From Terfezia claveryi (lineage: Eukaryota > Ascomycota > Pezizomycetes > Pezizales > Pezizaceae): DNA of 40,446 nucleotides. A program made the translations under genes and the position numbers. Under the pieces are notes generated by a model. That model was not told the DNA's origin, did not search any database, and saw only the letters and a program-made list of their open reading frames with translations. Each line of letters begins with the position of its first letter. The stretch's first letter is position 1. The stretch spans positions 1 through 40,446 of the forward strand of contig WHUX01000347.1 in the NCBI GenBank assembly GCA_015179025.1, in the 5' to 3' direction. Shown piece after piece: positions 11,656 through 22,429 of this stretch.

Positions 11656-13213
11656 ATGGGGCGCGTCAAAGTTAGAGAAGAAGCTGCAAAGGCTCGAGCA
11701 AAGCGGGAAGACACTATACAGAAGGCGCTGAATGCAATCCAAGCTGGTACTATGTCGCTCCGAGATGCTGAAAGTGCATTCATGATACCATACTCAACAT
11801 TACGCGGAAGACAAAAGGGTGCAAAACCTCATTTTGCCGCTCACTCCAATCAACAGCTGTTGACACCTACAGATGAAAAGTCTGTAGTACGGTGGATACA
11901 GAATCTGGAGAATTGTGGTTTTCCACCACGTATAGAGCATGTTAGACAAGCAGCAGAATTAATTATTAGAGCTACTGTTGGAGAGAACTGGATTACACGG
12001 TTTTTAAATCGACATCCGAAGCTAGCAACAAAATTAACTAGCCCTCTGGAGTGGAGTCGAGTGGAGGCAGAGGATCCACGCATTATTCGAGATCACTTTG
12101 CTAAGGTTAAACGAATCATGGTATCTAAAAAGATTCAGCAACAGAATATATACAACATGGATGAAAAAGAGTTTTTGATAGGATTGGCAGAACGGTCTAA
12201 GGTAATATGTACATATCAAGGACGAAGGTTTAAAATGATGGATGATGGAAATCGGGAGCTACTTACTGTAATAGAGTGTATATCTGCAGATGGACAGGTA
12301 TTACCTTCTCTTATTATATATAAAGGAGCTAACCACTATATGGGATGGCATAAGTTTACTGGTCAGGATACAGAGTCAAAGGCATTTCGTTTTACATATT
12401 CTCCTAAAGGGTGGACAGATCGAGCATTAAGTTTGGATTGGGTGGAGAATATTTTTGATCTTCATACTCAAGATATTGCAAAAGAGGAGTGGAGAATGCT
12501 AATTCTTGATGGGCATTATTCTCATGTTACAATGGAGTTTATGGAGTATTGTGATGCACATCAGATTGCTCTATATTGTCTTCCTCCACACTCTACACAT
12601 ATCCTACAGCCTTTGGATGTTGGCCTCTTTGGACCTTTACAACATTATTACAGTAAAGCAGTGGATGATTATATTCGACGTGGGGTTTATGGTATTCACA
12701 AAGGCAACTTTCTTCCAATATACCTACAAGCACATCAGCAAAAAAAAAGTTTGCGTCAGGTGCTTCGGAAGCACATGAAGCTCTTTTGCAAAACTCGAGA
12801 TTCAGAAGCCAACTATAGCCATGTGCTCCGTCCTGACGCAAATCATTTAAATTAATATTTCCTGACGCACAATTATTTTATAATACTTTCCCTATGCAAC
12901 TAATTTTAATCCATATTTCCTGATGTACACCTATCTTATAATACTTACACTGCGCAGCTAATTTAAATCCATATTTCATGACACGCACCTATTATATCAT
13001 ACGCACATGAAGTATTGTTCTTCCTGTACGCATGCAAAATCTCACTATGTTTAAGTTCACCATCTGACGCAAATAGTCGGCTAGTATAGGTGCGGCCTTG
13101 CGATCGCGCTTGATACCTGCATTCTATGCATTTCCAAAAATGTAATTGATTCTGATAATATCTCTAAAACTAGCTAGCTAAACACCGTAAAACCAAAATC
13201 ACTGCCCAAATCA

Positions 13214-14060
13214 GTGCCATATCACCGTGCAAATAAGCCTGGTATCCACCGTGCAAATCGACCTAGAAATCAACCTGCAAATCAGCCTGGAATCCACCGG
13301 GCAAATCGACCTAGAAATCAGCGTGCAAATCAGCCTGGAATCTACAATGCAAATCGACCTAGAAATCAGCGTGCAAATCAGCCTGGAATCCACCGTGCAA
13401 ATCGACCTAGAAATCAGCGTGCAAATGAGCCTGGAATCGAGCGAGCAAATCAGCCTGGATATCACCGAGCAAATGAGCCTGGAATCGAGCGACTAGCAAA
13501 TGAGCCTGGAATCGAGCGACTAGCAAATGAGCCTGGAATCGAGCGAGCAAATGAGCCTGGAATCGAGCGAGCAAATGAGCCTGGAATTGAGCGAGCAAAT
13601 GAGCCTGGAATCGAGCGAGCAAACGAGCCTAGAATCGAGCGAGCACATCAGCCTGGATATGAGCGAGCAAATGAGCCTGGAATCGAGCGAGCAAATCAGC
13701 CTGGATATCACCGAGCAAATCAGCCTGGAATCGAGCGAGCAAATGAGCCTGGAATTGAGCGAGCAAATGAGCCTGGAATCGAGCGAGCAAACGAGCCTAG
13801 AATCGAGCGAGCACATCAGCCTGGATATGAGCGAGCAAATGAGCCTGGATATGAGCGAGCAAATGAGCCTGGAATTGAGCGAGCAAATGAGCCTGGATAT
13901 GAGCGAGCAAATGAGCCTGGAATTGAGCGAGCAAATGAGCCTGGAATCGAGCGAGCAAATGAGCCTGGAATCGAGCGAGCAAATGAGCCTGGAATTGAGC
14001 GAGCAAATGAGTCTGGAATTGAGCGAGCAAATTAGCTTAGAAATCAACGTGTAAATGAGC
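13214..14060 (+). repeat. 24-bp minisatellite in element C
   Basis: About 35 units of 24 bp containing GAGCGAGCAAATGAGCCTGG, with variants (CACCGTGCAAATCGACCTAG) at the left edge and occasional CTAG-containing insertions near 13490-13530. Because the unit is a multiple of three, several frames on both strands stay open; the + frame would spell NEPGIERA repeats. I treat these as repeat artefacts, not genes, since no start context, flanking coding sequence or frame preference is visible. Confidence 0.9.
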
Positions 14061-14199
14061 CTAGAATCCAGCGAGCAAACCAGCCTAGATATCCGCGTGC
14101 AGAGCTGCCTACTGAGCATTCAATATCAACGACCATATCAACCTCGATGTCCGCATTCACGAGACCACAAATCAGCGTCGTAACAAGCTCCCTATGATG

Positions 14200-15440
14200 G
14201 TGCAGTGGCCTTAGGAAGGAATGACAGGAAAAAACCTCTAAGTCCCAGGCGGCCACACTTTTGAAATAGAGAGGTTTTGCACCCTTGTAAAATTGACAGT
14301 AACTACAGCAACCAGACTAGCTAATGCACCTGCCAGGTTTGTGCTTAAGACCGACAGGGATAAAAAGATGTCAAGCAGAAATCTGTGGACGACATCGGAG
14401 GATCTTGGCATTGTTGTCCACAACAAATATCTGAAGATGGTTAGCCTTTGTATATTAGTATCAAAATGCCTTACGTGTACCAAATAATTCAAACATCACG
14501 TATACATATACTTACATATTTTAGTACACATACTACACGTATCAAAAATGTCACAAACCCCATTCCCTACCGACCTAGTATCAGAACAGCCCACCCAAGA
14601 TATAGAGGTGGCCTATTATTATCTTCTTCTTCATCATCGGAAGATTCCGCCTGCATATACTGCCCCACCAGCAGTATCCCCAACATAAGCATGTCCGAGT
14701 CATCCGCCATGTTTGTCTGTCATTGCAGGTTGCTGCTTACTAAAGAGAGATATCAATCAGAGTTTGCAAAACCTCTTATTCTGTACTTTCGTGCTTACTA
14801 GGATCAAAGTGCGCTACATGGGTTGTGAGATATCTAGCGTGCAAGGGTGCAAAACCTCTCTAATAGGGGATTTGCTAGTCTGGCTTGGAGATCCCCCAGC
14901 CCCTTAATGTGTCATAGAACTTGTTCCGTGTGCTGTCTTAGAACCTGCATGACGTTGTCTAAGAACCTGCTCTATAGATGGCGTCGAATGGAGCTCCTCT
15001 ACTTATGTGAACAATCTAGTACGGAGGGGGAAATAGCTGGATGTAGTACATTTAAACATGGGATTTATCATGTATTGAATTCGTGTTTTCGTGCCCTAAG
15101 TATACGCGCATTCGCGGCCTTTAATTCATGCATTTGTGGCCTCCCTAAATATGTATAAATACATACATAGTCAGAGGCTGCGAATGCATGAACTCATACA
15201 TATATAGAGGCCGTGAATATATAAATAGTAGGGGACACAGCCTTGCTAATAGGAAGCACGAGATGCAACCTGGAGACGCAACGTGCAAGACAGAGGACGC
15301 AACCTCACTAACAGAAGGTACAAGAAGCACGGGACGCAAACTGGCTGACAGGAAGCACAGGACGCAACCACCTAAATGATGGGAAGCGACCTGACGCGTA
15401 TGAAGATGTCGTGCGTCCTGACGCCAATTTTTTTTTGCTG
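14200..15440. other. Element C right half, no gene
   Basis: Non-coding. 14215-14260 (GGAAGGAATGACAGG, CTCTAAGTCCCAGGCGGCCACAC region) matches 28479-28525 of element B. 14980-15050 (GCGTCGAATGGAGCTCCTC, GGAGGGGGAAATA) matches 28618-28680 of B. 15120-15215 contains mirrored GCATG..GGCC..ATATGTAT motifs corresponding to the perfect hairpin of B. 15240-15380 has repeated GCACGGGACGCAA / GAAGCACAGGACGCAA units. Confidence 0.55.
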
Positions 15441-16379
15441 ATGCACGACAAGCTACTTATATGCAGTCATCTATTATGAAGGCATTTGAGACATGTGGGC
15501 TATATCCATTTAATCCTCGAGTTGTTCTGAATAAACTCCAGACTACACAACAAATACTCCGTACAGAAATCCCTCCAGCGGCTATTATTGCAGCTAACCT
15601 ACCACCTCCAACACCAAAGAACTCTAGTCAAATAACTCGTTTAGTTCGCCAACAGAAGCTTCTGCTAGTACAGGAAACTAATTCAGAAGCTCGTGAGCAT
15701 ATATTGGAGAACTTGGTGGATCTGCTATCACGATTTGGGATTGCTCGGGAGCGAGATCAACAGTTGGTTCAACAAACATTTGAGCAGTGGCAGGCAGCTA
15801 ATTCAAAAAATACGGGGCATGATGGGCGTCACCTAGGCAAGAAAGAGCTGAAGTTAGGACGTATACTTGATGGTCAGGAAATTGCAAGTCTTTATCAAGC
15901 ACGAGAGGAGGCAGATTTGAAAAAGGCTGCGAAAAAGGCTGCGCAAGAGGCTGCTAAACACCAGCGTGCACAGACATCAAAATTACGCAAGAGTGCAGCT
16001 AAGACATCCCATCAGAGACATCCTACTAAACGCTCCCGAACCAAACCTCAAAAAGCAGCCAGTCCAATCGACATTCCCAGTGACTCCTCTAGCTACTATG
16101 AGATCGAGAATGAGTCTGACGATGGTTCAGAATCACCTATCCTCACCACGCCAGCACTCCCCCCTCCCCCCAATACACTGACCCCTGGCCCCTCAACCAA
16201 CCCTAGGACACCCCACATCCAACGCCAGCTCTCTGGCATGCCTCCACCATCTATTGGTGGCGTCAGGCGGTCTCTTAGGTTCCGTAAATAGCATCTGCCC
16301 TTATTTTATGTACGTTATTTCAAATATATGCAAGTGAGCGGAAACCCGGTGTTGAGCGGAAACCCGGTGCCGGATTCTA

Positions 16380-16448
16380 AGGTTGAGAGGCAAGGCAAGG
16401 TCGAGGGGCAAGGCAAGGTCGAGGAGCAAGGCAAGGCAAGGCGAGGGA
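16380..16448 (+). repeat. CAAGG minisatellite, right part
   Basis: Continuation of the 11308-11413 array past transposon A, with units such as GAGGCAAGGCAAGGTCGAGG. Confidence 0.8.
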
Positions 16449-16449
16449 G

Positions 16450-17040
16450 TGTACCCAGGTACGTAAACCAAGCACTATATAGTATATACAAGACGTTGGA
16501 TAGGGGACATAACAAGGAGAGCAAAGAGAGGGGTCTATATACAAAAGTGCTCAACTTGAATATACTAAGGCACTTGAGCAATGACGAAGGCTGATGTTCC
16601 CCCAAGCTAAGCGATTGTCCGATACCGCGATAACCAATAATGTGACAACACAGATAACACGATAATGCGAAAGTGTGGAATACGAGGAAATGAGAAGAAC
16701 GAGAATAGTGATGTTGTGACACTACCCTCCCTTTAGGCAGGAGCTCCAGTGACCAGAATAGGAAGAACAGAGCGGGTCTTCTAGGGGTATCACTTGTGTA
16801 ACAGGGCAATAAGATCAGGGGCATTCTCCAAGTCTTTGGCCGGCTGCCAAGTAGCAGTGCGAGGTACCCAGGTTAGATAGAACAAGGGGGAGAAGTGAGC
16901 TGAACTGTATGAAGCAGAATGATGAGCCAATTGAATGAGATATTCGAAGTGGATTGAATGATTGATCTGAGTACCTAGATACTGGAAGTGCGAGGACTTT
17001 AAATACATGCTTTGTAGGTAAAGGCCGAGCTTGACACATG
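16450..17040 (-). mobile_element. Ty3/gypsy chromovirus fragment: 3' LTR plus chromodomain end
   Basis: Read on the minus strand, a polypurine tract AAAGGGAGGGTAG is followed directly by an LTR from 16721 (TGTCACAACATCAC) to about 16450 (GGTACA). Just inside is a frame that ends like a chromodomain: TATWQPAKDLENAPDLIALL, matching the tWEPxxNLxNAxELVxxFH consensus of fungal chromoviral integrases. Sequence farther inside (16870-17040) is not recognisable. Element H at 20.7 kb has the same LTR start and polypurine tract. Confidence 0.7.
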
Positions 17041-17061
17041 AAGGTGAGTGAATCTAAGATA

Positions 17062-17861
17062 CAGTGGAGTCCCGTTATAAGAAAACCCCTCGGGACCGGC
17101 CGGGAGTTTCTTATAACGGGAGGTTTCTTATATCGGGATATGTACATAAAAATCAAGAAATGTCCGAGCGAGGTCCCAAAAAATCAGTAATTGTTGTTAT
17201 GATGTTTTCTGCCTCGCGCCATGCGTTGTAACCCCTCAATATCCCGCTTCTCTCTATACAGAAGAGCCTCTAGCTGCTCGCCCTTCCGTGCATTAACATG
17301 GGAATTTTGGAGACGAAAAAGACGTAGAGTTTCCAGGCCTTCAAGCGCAGCTGCATAAGAGGAGTATCACCGCCCCTAGAATCTGACTCATGTAGAGGAG
17401 CCAGCTCATATTGAACCACTGCTTTATCTCTTGATAGCTATGCCCAAGATGTAGTGTACGTTGATTGCAGATATCATCCCGCTCCTTCTGACTCCATGCC
17501 TAGCGAGTTTGAATATCCTTGTGTGGCATAGGTAGCTTGGGTATAGAGAACTTGTAGGAGAGTAACAAAATGACAATTGATCACAATTGACTGGGTGTAG
17601 ATGTGTAAAATAAGGCCCGAAATGTTGTAGTTGAATGTGTACTAGTGATAAAACAATTTGCACAATATGTTTGGCTCAACTCGTTTAGAACTCGTTATAA
17701 GAAACTCACAATTTTATATGTATTACTAAGCGAATACTTAAGAAACCTGCTAGTAACGAGGGTTTCTTATTTTCCCATACAAATTCTGGCCGGACCGGAG
17801 CACTGTTTCTTATAATGGGAGGTTTCTTATAACGAGGGTTTCTTATAACGGGACTCCACTG
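17062..17861 (-). mobile_element. Element I, 800-bp deletion derivative of a pogo/Tigger-like transposon
   Basis: Perfect inverted ends CAGTGGAGTCCCGTTATAAG (plus AAA) flanked by TA on both sides (17060-17061, 17862-17863). Both ends carry several copies of GTTATAAGAAAC-like motifs and a CGGxCCGGCC block (16 kb to 18 kb has no other copy). The interior retains the two ends of a coding frame on the minus strand. Size and structure fit a non-autonomous element mobilised in trans. Confidence 0.85.
17184..17529 (-). pseudogene. Deleted transposase remnant in element I
   Basis: Starts MPHKDIQTR, one stop, then AWSQKERDDICNQRTLHLG and HSYQEIKQWFN, a helix-rich segment like the N-terminal helix-turn-helix of pogo/CENP-B transposases. 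After a frame change the last 60 codons read as a heptad-rich tail (LEGLETLRLFRLQ, LEALLYREKRDIEGLQRMAR) and end in TGA. The catalytic core is absent, so an internal deletion joined the two ends out of frame. Family assignment is by inference from the TIR, the TA site and the general pattern. Confidence 0.55.
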
Positions 17862-17869
17862 TAGACATG

Positions 17870-18560
17870 AAAGCCACATGCTTTTAAGCCATGAGCAGAT
17901 TGATTGCGAGTATGTTCTGTTCCATACACCAAATTTTAAATTGGCCAATCAATCGTTCCGTTGAGTCTGACGAATTAGCAGTTGGAACATACCATACACT
18001 AACTGCCCTAAGGCTTCCGTTCACCAAATTCACACTAATTCACCGTCGCATGCATCAATGTCACGATATGTTCAACGTACGCTGCATTCAGAACAACCAT
18101 CACTACCTACATTGCATACAAAACAAATGACCGCTACTTAAACAATAAAGAAGATAGCTAATCGTTCACTGTAATTAATCCAGTACATTAATTTGGGTAC
18201 CTAATAAAAAAACCCCGGGAGGGACCCCCAAGCAGTAATAGCCGCGACATCCTATTGGCGAACCCAGCAGCGATTAGTCCAAGATGCAGAGAAGCCCAAT
18301 CGGGTGATATCGGAAGAGTTTGAGAATATGCGCCGGCTTCCTTAGTAAGTATATGGAATGAGAATGATGCGACCTCAATCTCTAGACATAGTTTTTGTTT
18401 TCTGGGCTTGTGAAAATAATATTGACCTGTGGATACCTCAACTTGGAGAAATGCCAATAAAAGCTGTTGAGGTATTTAAAGAGCTACTAGAATGCAAAAG
18501 TCTATATACTATTGATACCAAAAGACTTAATACTCTTTAATTCTTATAGGCACAATAATA
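17870..18560. other. Unassigned sequence
   Basis: Mixed composition. A plus-strand frame at about 18231-18345 reads protein-like (SYWRTQQRLVQDAEKPNRV) and ends in TAG; another at 18358-18540 gives 60 residues. Neither has recognisable motifs. Probably coding scraps in decaying DNA. Confidence 0.3.
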
Positions 18561-20340
18561 TAAATAGTACTTTAAAGGAGGGTCCTCTACCTTCTGGGAT
18601 ATAGGAGTCTAACAAGAAGCTTCTCTAGTCTAGGAAACATTATTCTCTATAGTAATTAGGCCCAACCTGGCTATTAAGTTTAAGAAAAATAAGAATAAAA
18701 TGATTTTCTATTTATATGTTATTATATACTAGAAACTAATAAATTAATTTCTAGTAGACTCAGATTGAGATTTATATAATAGCATACTATTGGAAGTACT
18801 TTCAATCTATAAAAAGATTAGATACTAGATAGAATAGATCAGTTTGAATTTTAAATAATATAGTTGAACTTAACTATATCAAATAGCCAAAATCAGATCC
18901 CCACTATCTAGTTTAACTTAAGATCTGATAAAGTAAATTTGTAGTTTATAGTAAAGTATCTCTTTTTGAAGAAAAAAGCATACTTATAAAGAAAGTAGAG
19001 AGTCTATAAGAGTTTTTTTTTTATTTGCTAGCTAGTATAGATATTTAAATATTTATTGGGAGTAGCTATAGATTATAAGTTAATTAGTTAGTATTATAAA
19101 TATTTTTAGGATTTATAGTAAATGATTATAGTAGCCAATAAGTGCAAAATAACTGTAAAAGCATATAGTCTAGTTGTATAAACTTTTATAGGAAGTATAG
19201 TTATTTAAGCTAGAATTCTTTAGTAATCTATTACCAAAGTAATATCAGGAATTCTAGTAGTTGATGAACCTATGCTTTCAAAAGTACTAACTATTTTAGA
19301 AGCTATTTTACAGCTTAATAATCTTGCTATATTTTTCTAAAGTTCCTCTGTTTCGATACTCTCTTTCCCTTATTTTCTATACCAAATTTAAGTTTCTGAT
19401 ATAGTTAAGATAGCTCTTCAAGTCTAGGATAGTTTAAAATACTATCAAGCAACTACTAAAGTCTAGAAGCAACTTCAGAATTTTTAGTCTTCTAAATAGA
19501 TTCTAGTTTATTTAGATATTTTTATATATAGTTAATTTTTAAGATCAATAAATTTCTACTTCAGTTTAGTTTTTCTATAAGATAGTATAATAAGGAGCTT
19601 TAGGTAGAAAACTGAAAAATTATTTTAAGTTGTTTATTATAGTAAGGTTTTTATTATAATAATTTCTAAAGAAATATTTTTTAATAGGACCATAATATTA
19701 AGACTATAGTAATACCTAAATAACTTTATAGTTACTTTAAATATATACTCTACTCTTTTTAAGATTCTTCTACTTAAAAACCTTATAATTTTATATATGC
19801 TATATATTAAATAGTAGAATATATATTATAAAGTACTAGGATCTATAGTAGTGAAAAATATATTTATAAGTTTATGGAGAAGGTTTAGGCCTATTCTATT
19901 ATTATATGTATATAAAAAACAAATGGTTCTAAATAGTAAACTTTAATAAAAAGAAAATTGTAATCTAGTAAAAAGAATTAATAATATAGATAATATTAAG
20001 ATTTTCAAAATAATTCTAATACAAAAGAAGCAATAATAGAGAACTGTAATATAGGCTCTAGAGACAAAGTGATCAAGAGGTATACTAGAGTAAGGACAGG
20101 AATAAAGTAAGATATATATAGGAGTACTACATATATAACTAGGGAAAGTAGGCTTAATATAGATACCTGTTACAGATGTCATAGATAATGTTATAGAAGG
20201 TAGAATATTTAAAAGATAGAGGCTAGGGGTTTGTAAAATAGGTAGTAGAGATACTGAGACAAGATAAAGTAAGAGGGTGTATAGGGGAGATGCACTAGTA
20301 TGGGGAGGAGGCAAGATCTGTATTAAGATATAAGATATTA
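18560..20340. other. AT-rich decayed DNA, no gene seen
   Basis: Extremely AT-rich with pervasive TAG and TAA in all frames. The single longish minus frame (19943-20314) is low-complexity Leu/Ser/Ile and is best explained by composition. Confidence 0.55.
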
Positions 20341-20752
20341 GATAGGAATTTAATAACAGTATAAGAGATAGGAGCTATATATATATAATTTTGTTAGGGT
20401 AATAGAAGGAATAAACTTCCTAAGATCCCTATCTCGGAAGCCAAGTAAGGTAATAATAACCTATTACTTGCAATTGTAGGTAATAACAAAGACAATAATA
20501 GTAATAACCTATCACTTACATTGTAGGTGATGCTAAGGGCAACAATAATAATAACCTATTACCTGTGATTAGAGATAATGATAAAGACAATAATAGTAAT
20601 AACTCATCATCTGCATTGCAGGTAATGCTAAAGGTAGTAATAATAATAACTTATTACTTGTAATTATAGGTAATGATAAAGACAACAATAGCAATAATTC
20701 ATCACCTATATTACAGGTAATAACAAGGACAACTCAGTATATAGTTGTGACA
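20340..20752 (-). repeat. LTR of chromovirus H (right edge clear, left edge unclear)
   Basis: On the minus strand the LTR begins TGTCACAAC at 20752, directly after the polypurine tract at 20753-20766 (CTATCCTCCCTTTA on the plus strand). The same start and tract occur at 16721. It contains the dimeric tandem repeat at 20447-20730. The far edge is lost in AT-rich sequence. Confidence 0.6.
20447..20730. repeat. Dimeric 48+47-bp tandem repeat in the H LTR
   Basis: About six monomers beginning AATAACCTATTACTTG or AATAACTCATCACCTG alternate as two types, giving about three 95-bp dimers. Type 1 monomers end in AAAGACAATAATAGT, type 2 in AAGGGCAACAATAAT. Confidence 0.75.
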
Positions 20753-20789
20753 CTATCCTCCCTTTAGGCTAGAGCTCTAGCAACTAGGA

Positions 20790-21900
20790 AACCTGAGTAT
20801 GACAACTAGTAAAATTAATATAAGAAACAACAATAAAGGTAAGAATAAGAACCCCAACTTTAAACAACAATAAGGATACAAAAGGTTTGGCATCATTCAA
20901 CTGGGTAAGACTTCCTTGAGTATTATTAGTGGAACAGGGTAACTAAGTCCTATGTATTTTCCAAGTCTTCTACAAGTTACTAGGTAGCCTTCTTATCTCC
21001 TAACTACTTGGCCTTATACTGAACTCACCCATAGTACTTCCTAGAGTTCAATACCTCTTTGACCTTCTACTCCTCTTTACTTACAATAACTACAAAAGGG
21101 AGTGGAGGGTACTTTTGACCTGAAAGGGGATCATTGGTAGCAGGTTTGATCTCTAAGATATGAATAATGAGGTGGTGCCTGATATCTCTAGAAAACCTTA
21201 ACTAATAGGCATAAGTACCTATAGCTGCTAATACTTTAAACTGGCCTAGAAACTTATGGTTAAGCTTGTAGGAGGGCTATTCTATCTAAAATGTCTGCTA
21301 GAAAGCTATACTTTGTCTACAAGCTAGTACCTTGGGCCTAGCAACTATAATCTATTAGTATACCCTACTTGCCTAGCCTAGGCATATCCTAGCTTAGCCT
21401 TTAGGGTATGGTAGAGTTCAGTGATTCTATTTGTAAACTTCTTGGCTGAGGAATAGGCTTTCTGTAGTAGTACTAGAGCATCTACGAACTAGAGGTGCCA
21501 GCTATAATTAGCTAGGAAGAGAGAGGTTTTTGAGGATTCTAAGAACTAGTTATTAATAGCAAATTTATAGGTTGCTAGTAATGAAACCTAGTTGTTTTAC
21601 TGATAGTTAACATAGGCCCACAGCTACTATTCTATAACAGCATTCATTTGCTTGAATTGGCTGTCTGTTTAAGGGTAGTATATAATAGATAAATATACTT
21701 TGATTTCCAAGGTTTTGTAGAATACCTTCCAAAAGTTGGAAGGTATTCTACAAAACAATAGTTAGAGACAATTGATTCTAGGAGGCTATAGTAATAGAAT
21801 ACATTATTAAAATAGAGGCTAGATAATTCCAAGGCAGAGCAGGTATCCTAGCAAGATATAATATACCTTATGTTGGTCAACTAGTCCACCACTATGAGAA
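20790..21900 (-). pseudogene. Chromovirus H integrase and chromodomain, decayed
   Basis: Reading the minus strand from right to left: LTNIRYI and LELSSLYFNNVFYYYSLLESIVSN (integrase core; the second catalytic Asp reads Asn), a NAVIE segment near 21640, a GPY/F-like stretch (HHLIIHILEIKPATNDPL), then a chromodomain (EVLNSRKYYG, VQYKAK, LGDKKAT, LVEDLENT, LVTLFH). Many TAG/TAA codons sit where Trp or Gln is expected, as RIP would make. It belongs to the Ty3/gypsy chromovirus group, whose chromodomain directs integration to heterochromatin. Not functional. Confidence 0.75.
21712..21756. repeat. Perfect 21-bp hairpin
   Basis: GTTTTGTAGAATACCTTCCAA, then AAG, then its exact reverse complement. 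It lies inside the decayed H integrase, where the family consensus would be about VSDRGPQFVS, so a local inverted duplication has replaced coding sequence. Confidence 0.9.
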
Positions 21901-22429
21901 TAGTATTAAACCTTGAATCTATTATAGGCAGGCTATAACTATGAATATACAAGTTAGTGGCAAAGGTATAAAGAGGTTATCGGTGATAAGTACAAGTATA
22001 AATGCAGTAACAACTTGAGTATAAAGCAGACTCAATATAAGTAAAGCTATATATAGACTTAGAATACCGCTTGGGTCTTATTGTATTAACTATATAAAAG
22101 TGGTAGCTTATATAGAAATATTGATCTGATAACTCATTATCAGATCTGATGACACTTCCTATAATGGTTTAGTAGCACTGATATTAGATAGTTGCCTTAA
22201 ATAGGAAGATGCTTCCTGTTTAGGAACCTTTTAGTCTAATATATATTGATTAGGCAGCCCGAACTACAATATATTACAGTCAGGCTGACATATATAAGCT
22301 GAACTTGAATACAATGAATAACAATATATAAATAACAAATATAAGAACTTAATGGATATCTATAGAAGAGAGTATATATATGAGAATGTATTTAGAGGTC
22401 ATATGCTTCCTTGAGCTAATACCTGTCTA

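Larger units (their letters stand above)
12734..15442. mobile_element. Element C, 2.7-kb non-autonomous TIR element
   Basis: Inserted in the pogo transposase with a 4-bp GCAC duplication (12730-12733 and 15443-15446). Inverted ends are ATCAGC, nine A, then GTTTGCGTCAGG on the left and TTGGCGTCAGG on the right. Subterminal CCTGACGC-type repeats recur near both ends (for example 12829-12925 and 15300-15425). It encodes no recognisable transposase. Its interior holds a CTGCATTCTATGCAT segment, a large 24-bp minisatellite, a CTCTAAGTCCCAG segment and a weak hairpin region, in the same order as inside element B. A 4-bp duplication would suit a retroviral-integrase-like or other transposase; the superfamily is not determined. 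Confidence 0.8.
11656..16291 (+). pseudogene. Pogo/Fot1-type DD35D transposase, split by element C
   Basis: Catalyses cut-and-paste transposition of element A. Part 1 (11656-12733) has an N-terminal helix-turn-helix (RDAESAFMIPYSTLRGR), a CENP-B-like second DNA-binding region (FPPRIEHVRQAAE, ITRFLNRHP), and the catalytic Asps in YNMDEKEF, LILDGHYSH and LQPLDVGLF; 35 residues separate the last two, hence DD35D. Part 2 (15447-16291) begins inside the post-catalytic helix (IMKAFETCGLYPFNP), continues with Lys/Ala-rich coiled coil, and ends in a Ser/Pro-rich tail with RRSLRFRK. If C and one GCAC repeat are discounted, both parts share one frame of 641 codons (640 residues plus stop) with no nonsense codon. 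So this gene was intact when C landed and shows no RIP-like decay. Intron-less apart from the 5' leader. Confidence 0.88.
11416..16377 (+). mobile_element. Transposon A, Fot1/pogo type (Tc1/mariner superfamily)
   Basis: Terminal inverted repeats begin GAATCCGGCACCGGGTTTCC and share 25 bases before a small indel, after which a second copy of the GGTTTCCGCTCA motif follows on both sides. The flanking TA at 11414-11415 and 16378-16379 is the target duplication expected of this superfamily. The transposase reads left to right and is interrupted by element C (12734-15442). Without C the element would be about 2.25 kb, a normal size for the family. Confidence 0.9.

Noticed and set aside
13214..14119. 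Several long open frames of 70-273 codons on both strands
   Set aside because: They are produced by a 24-bp tandem repeat whose length is a multiple of three; no start context or flanking coding sequence supports any of them.
19943..20314. 123-codon minus-strand frame with hydrophobic segments
   Set aside because: Low-complexity Leu/Ile/Ser in extremely AT-rich DNA, with no motif or splice support.
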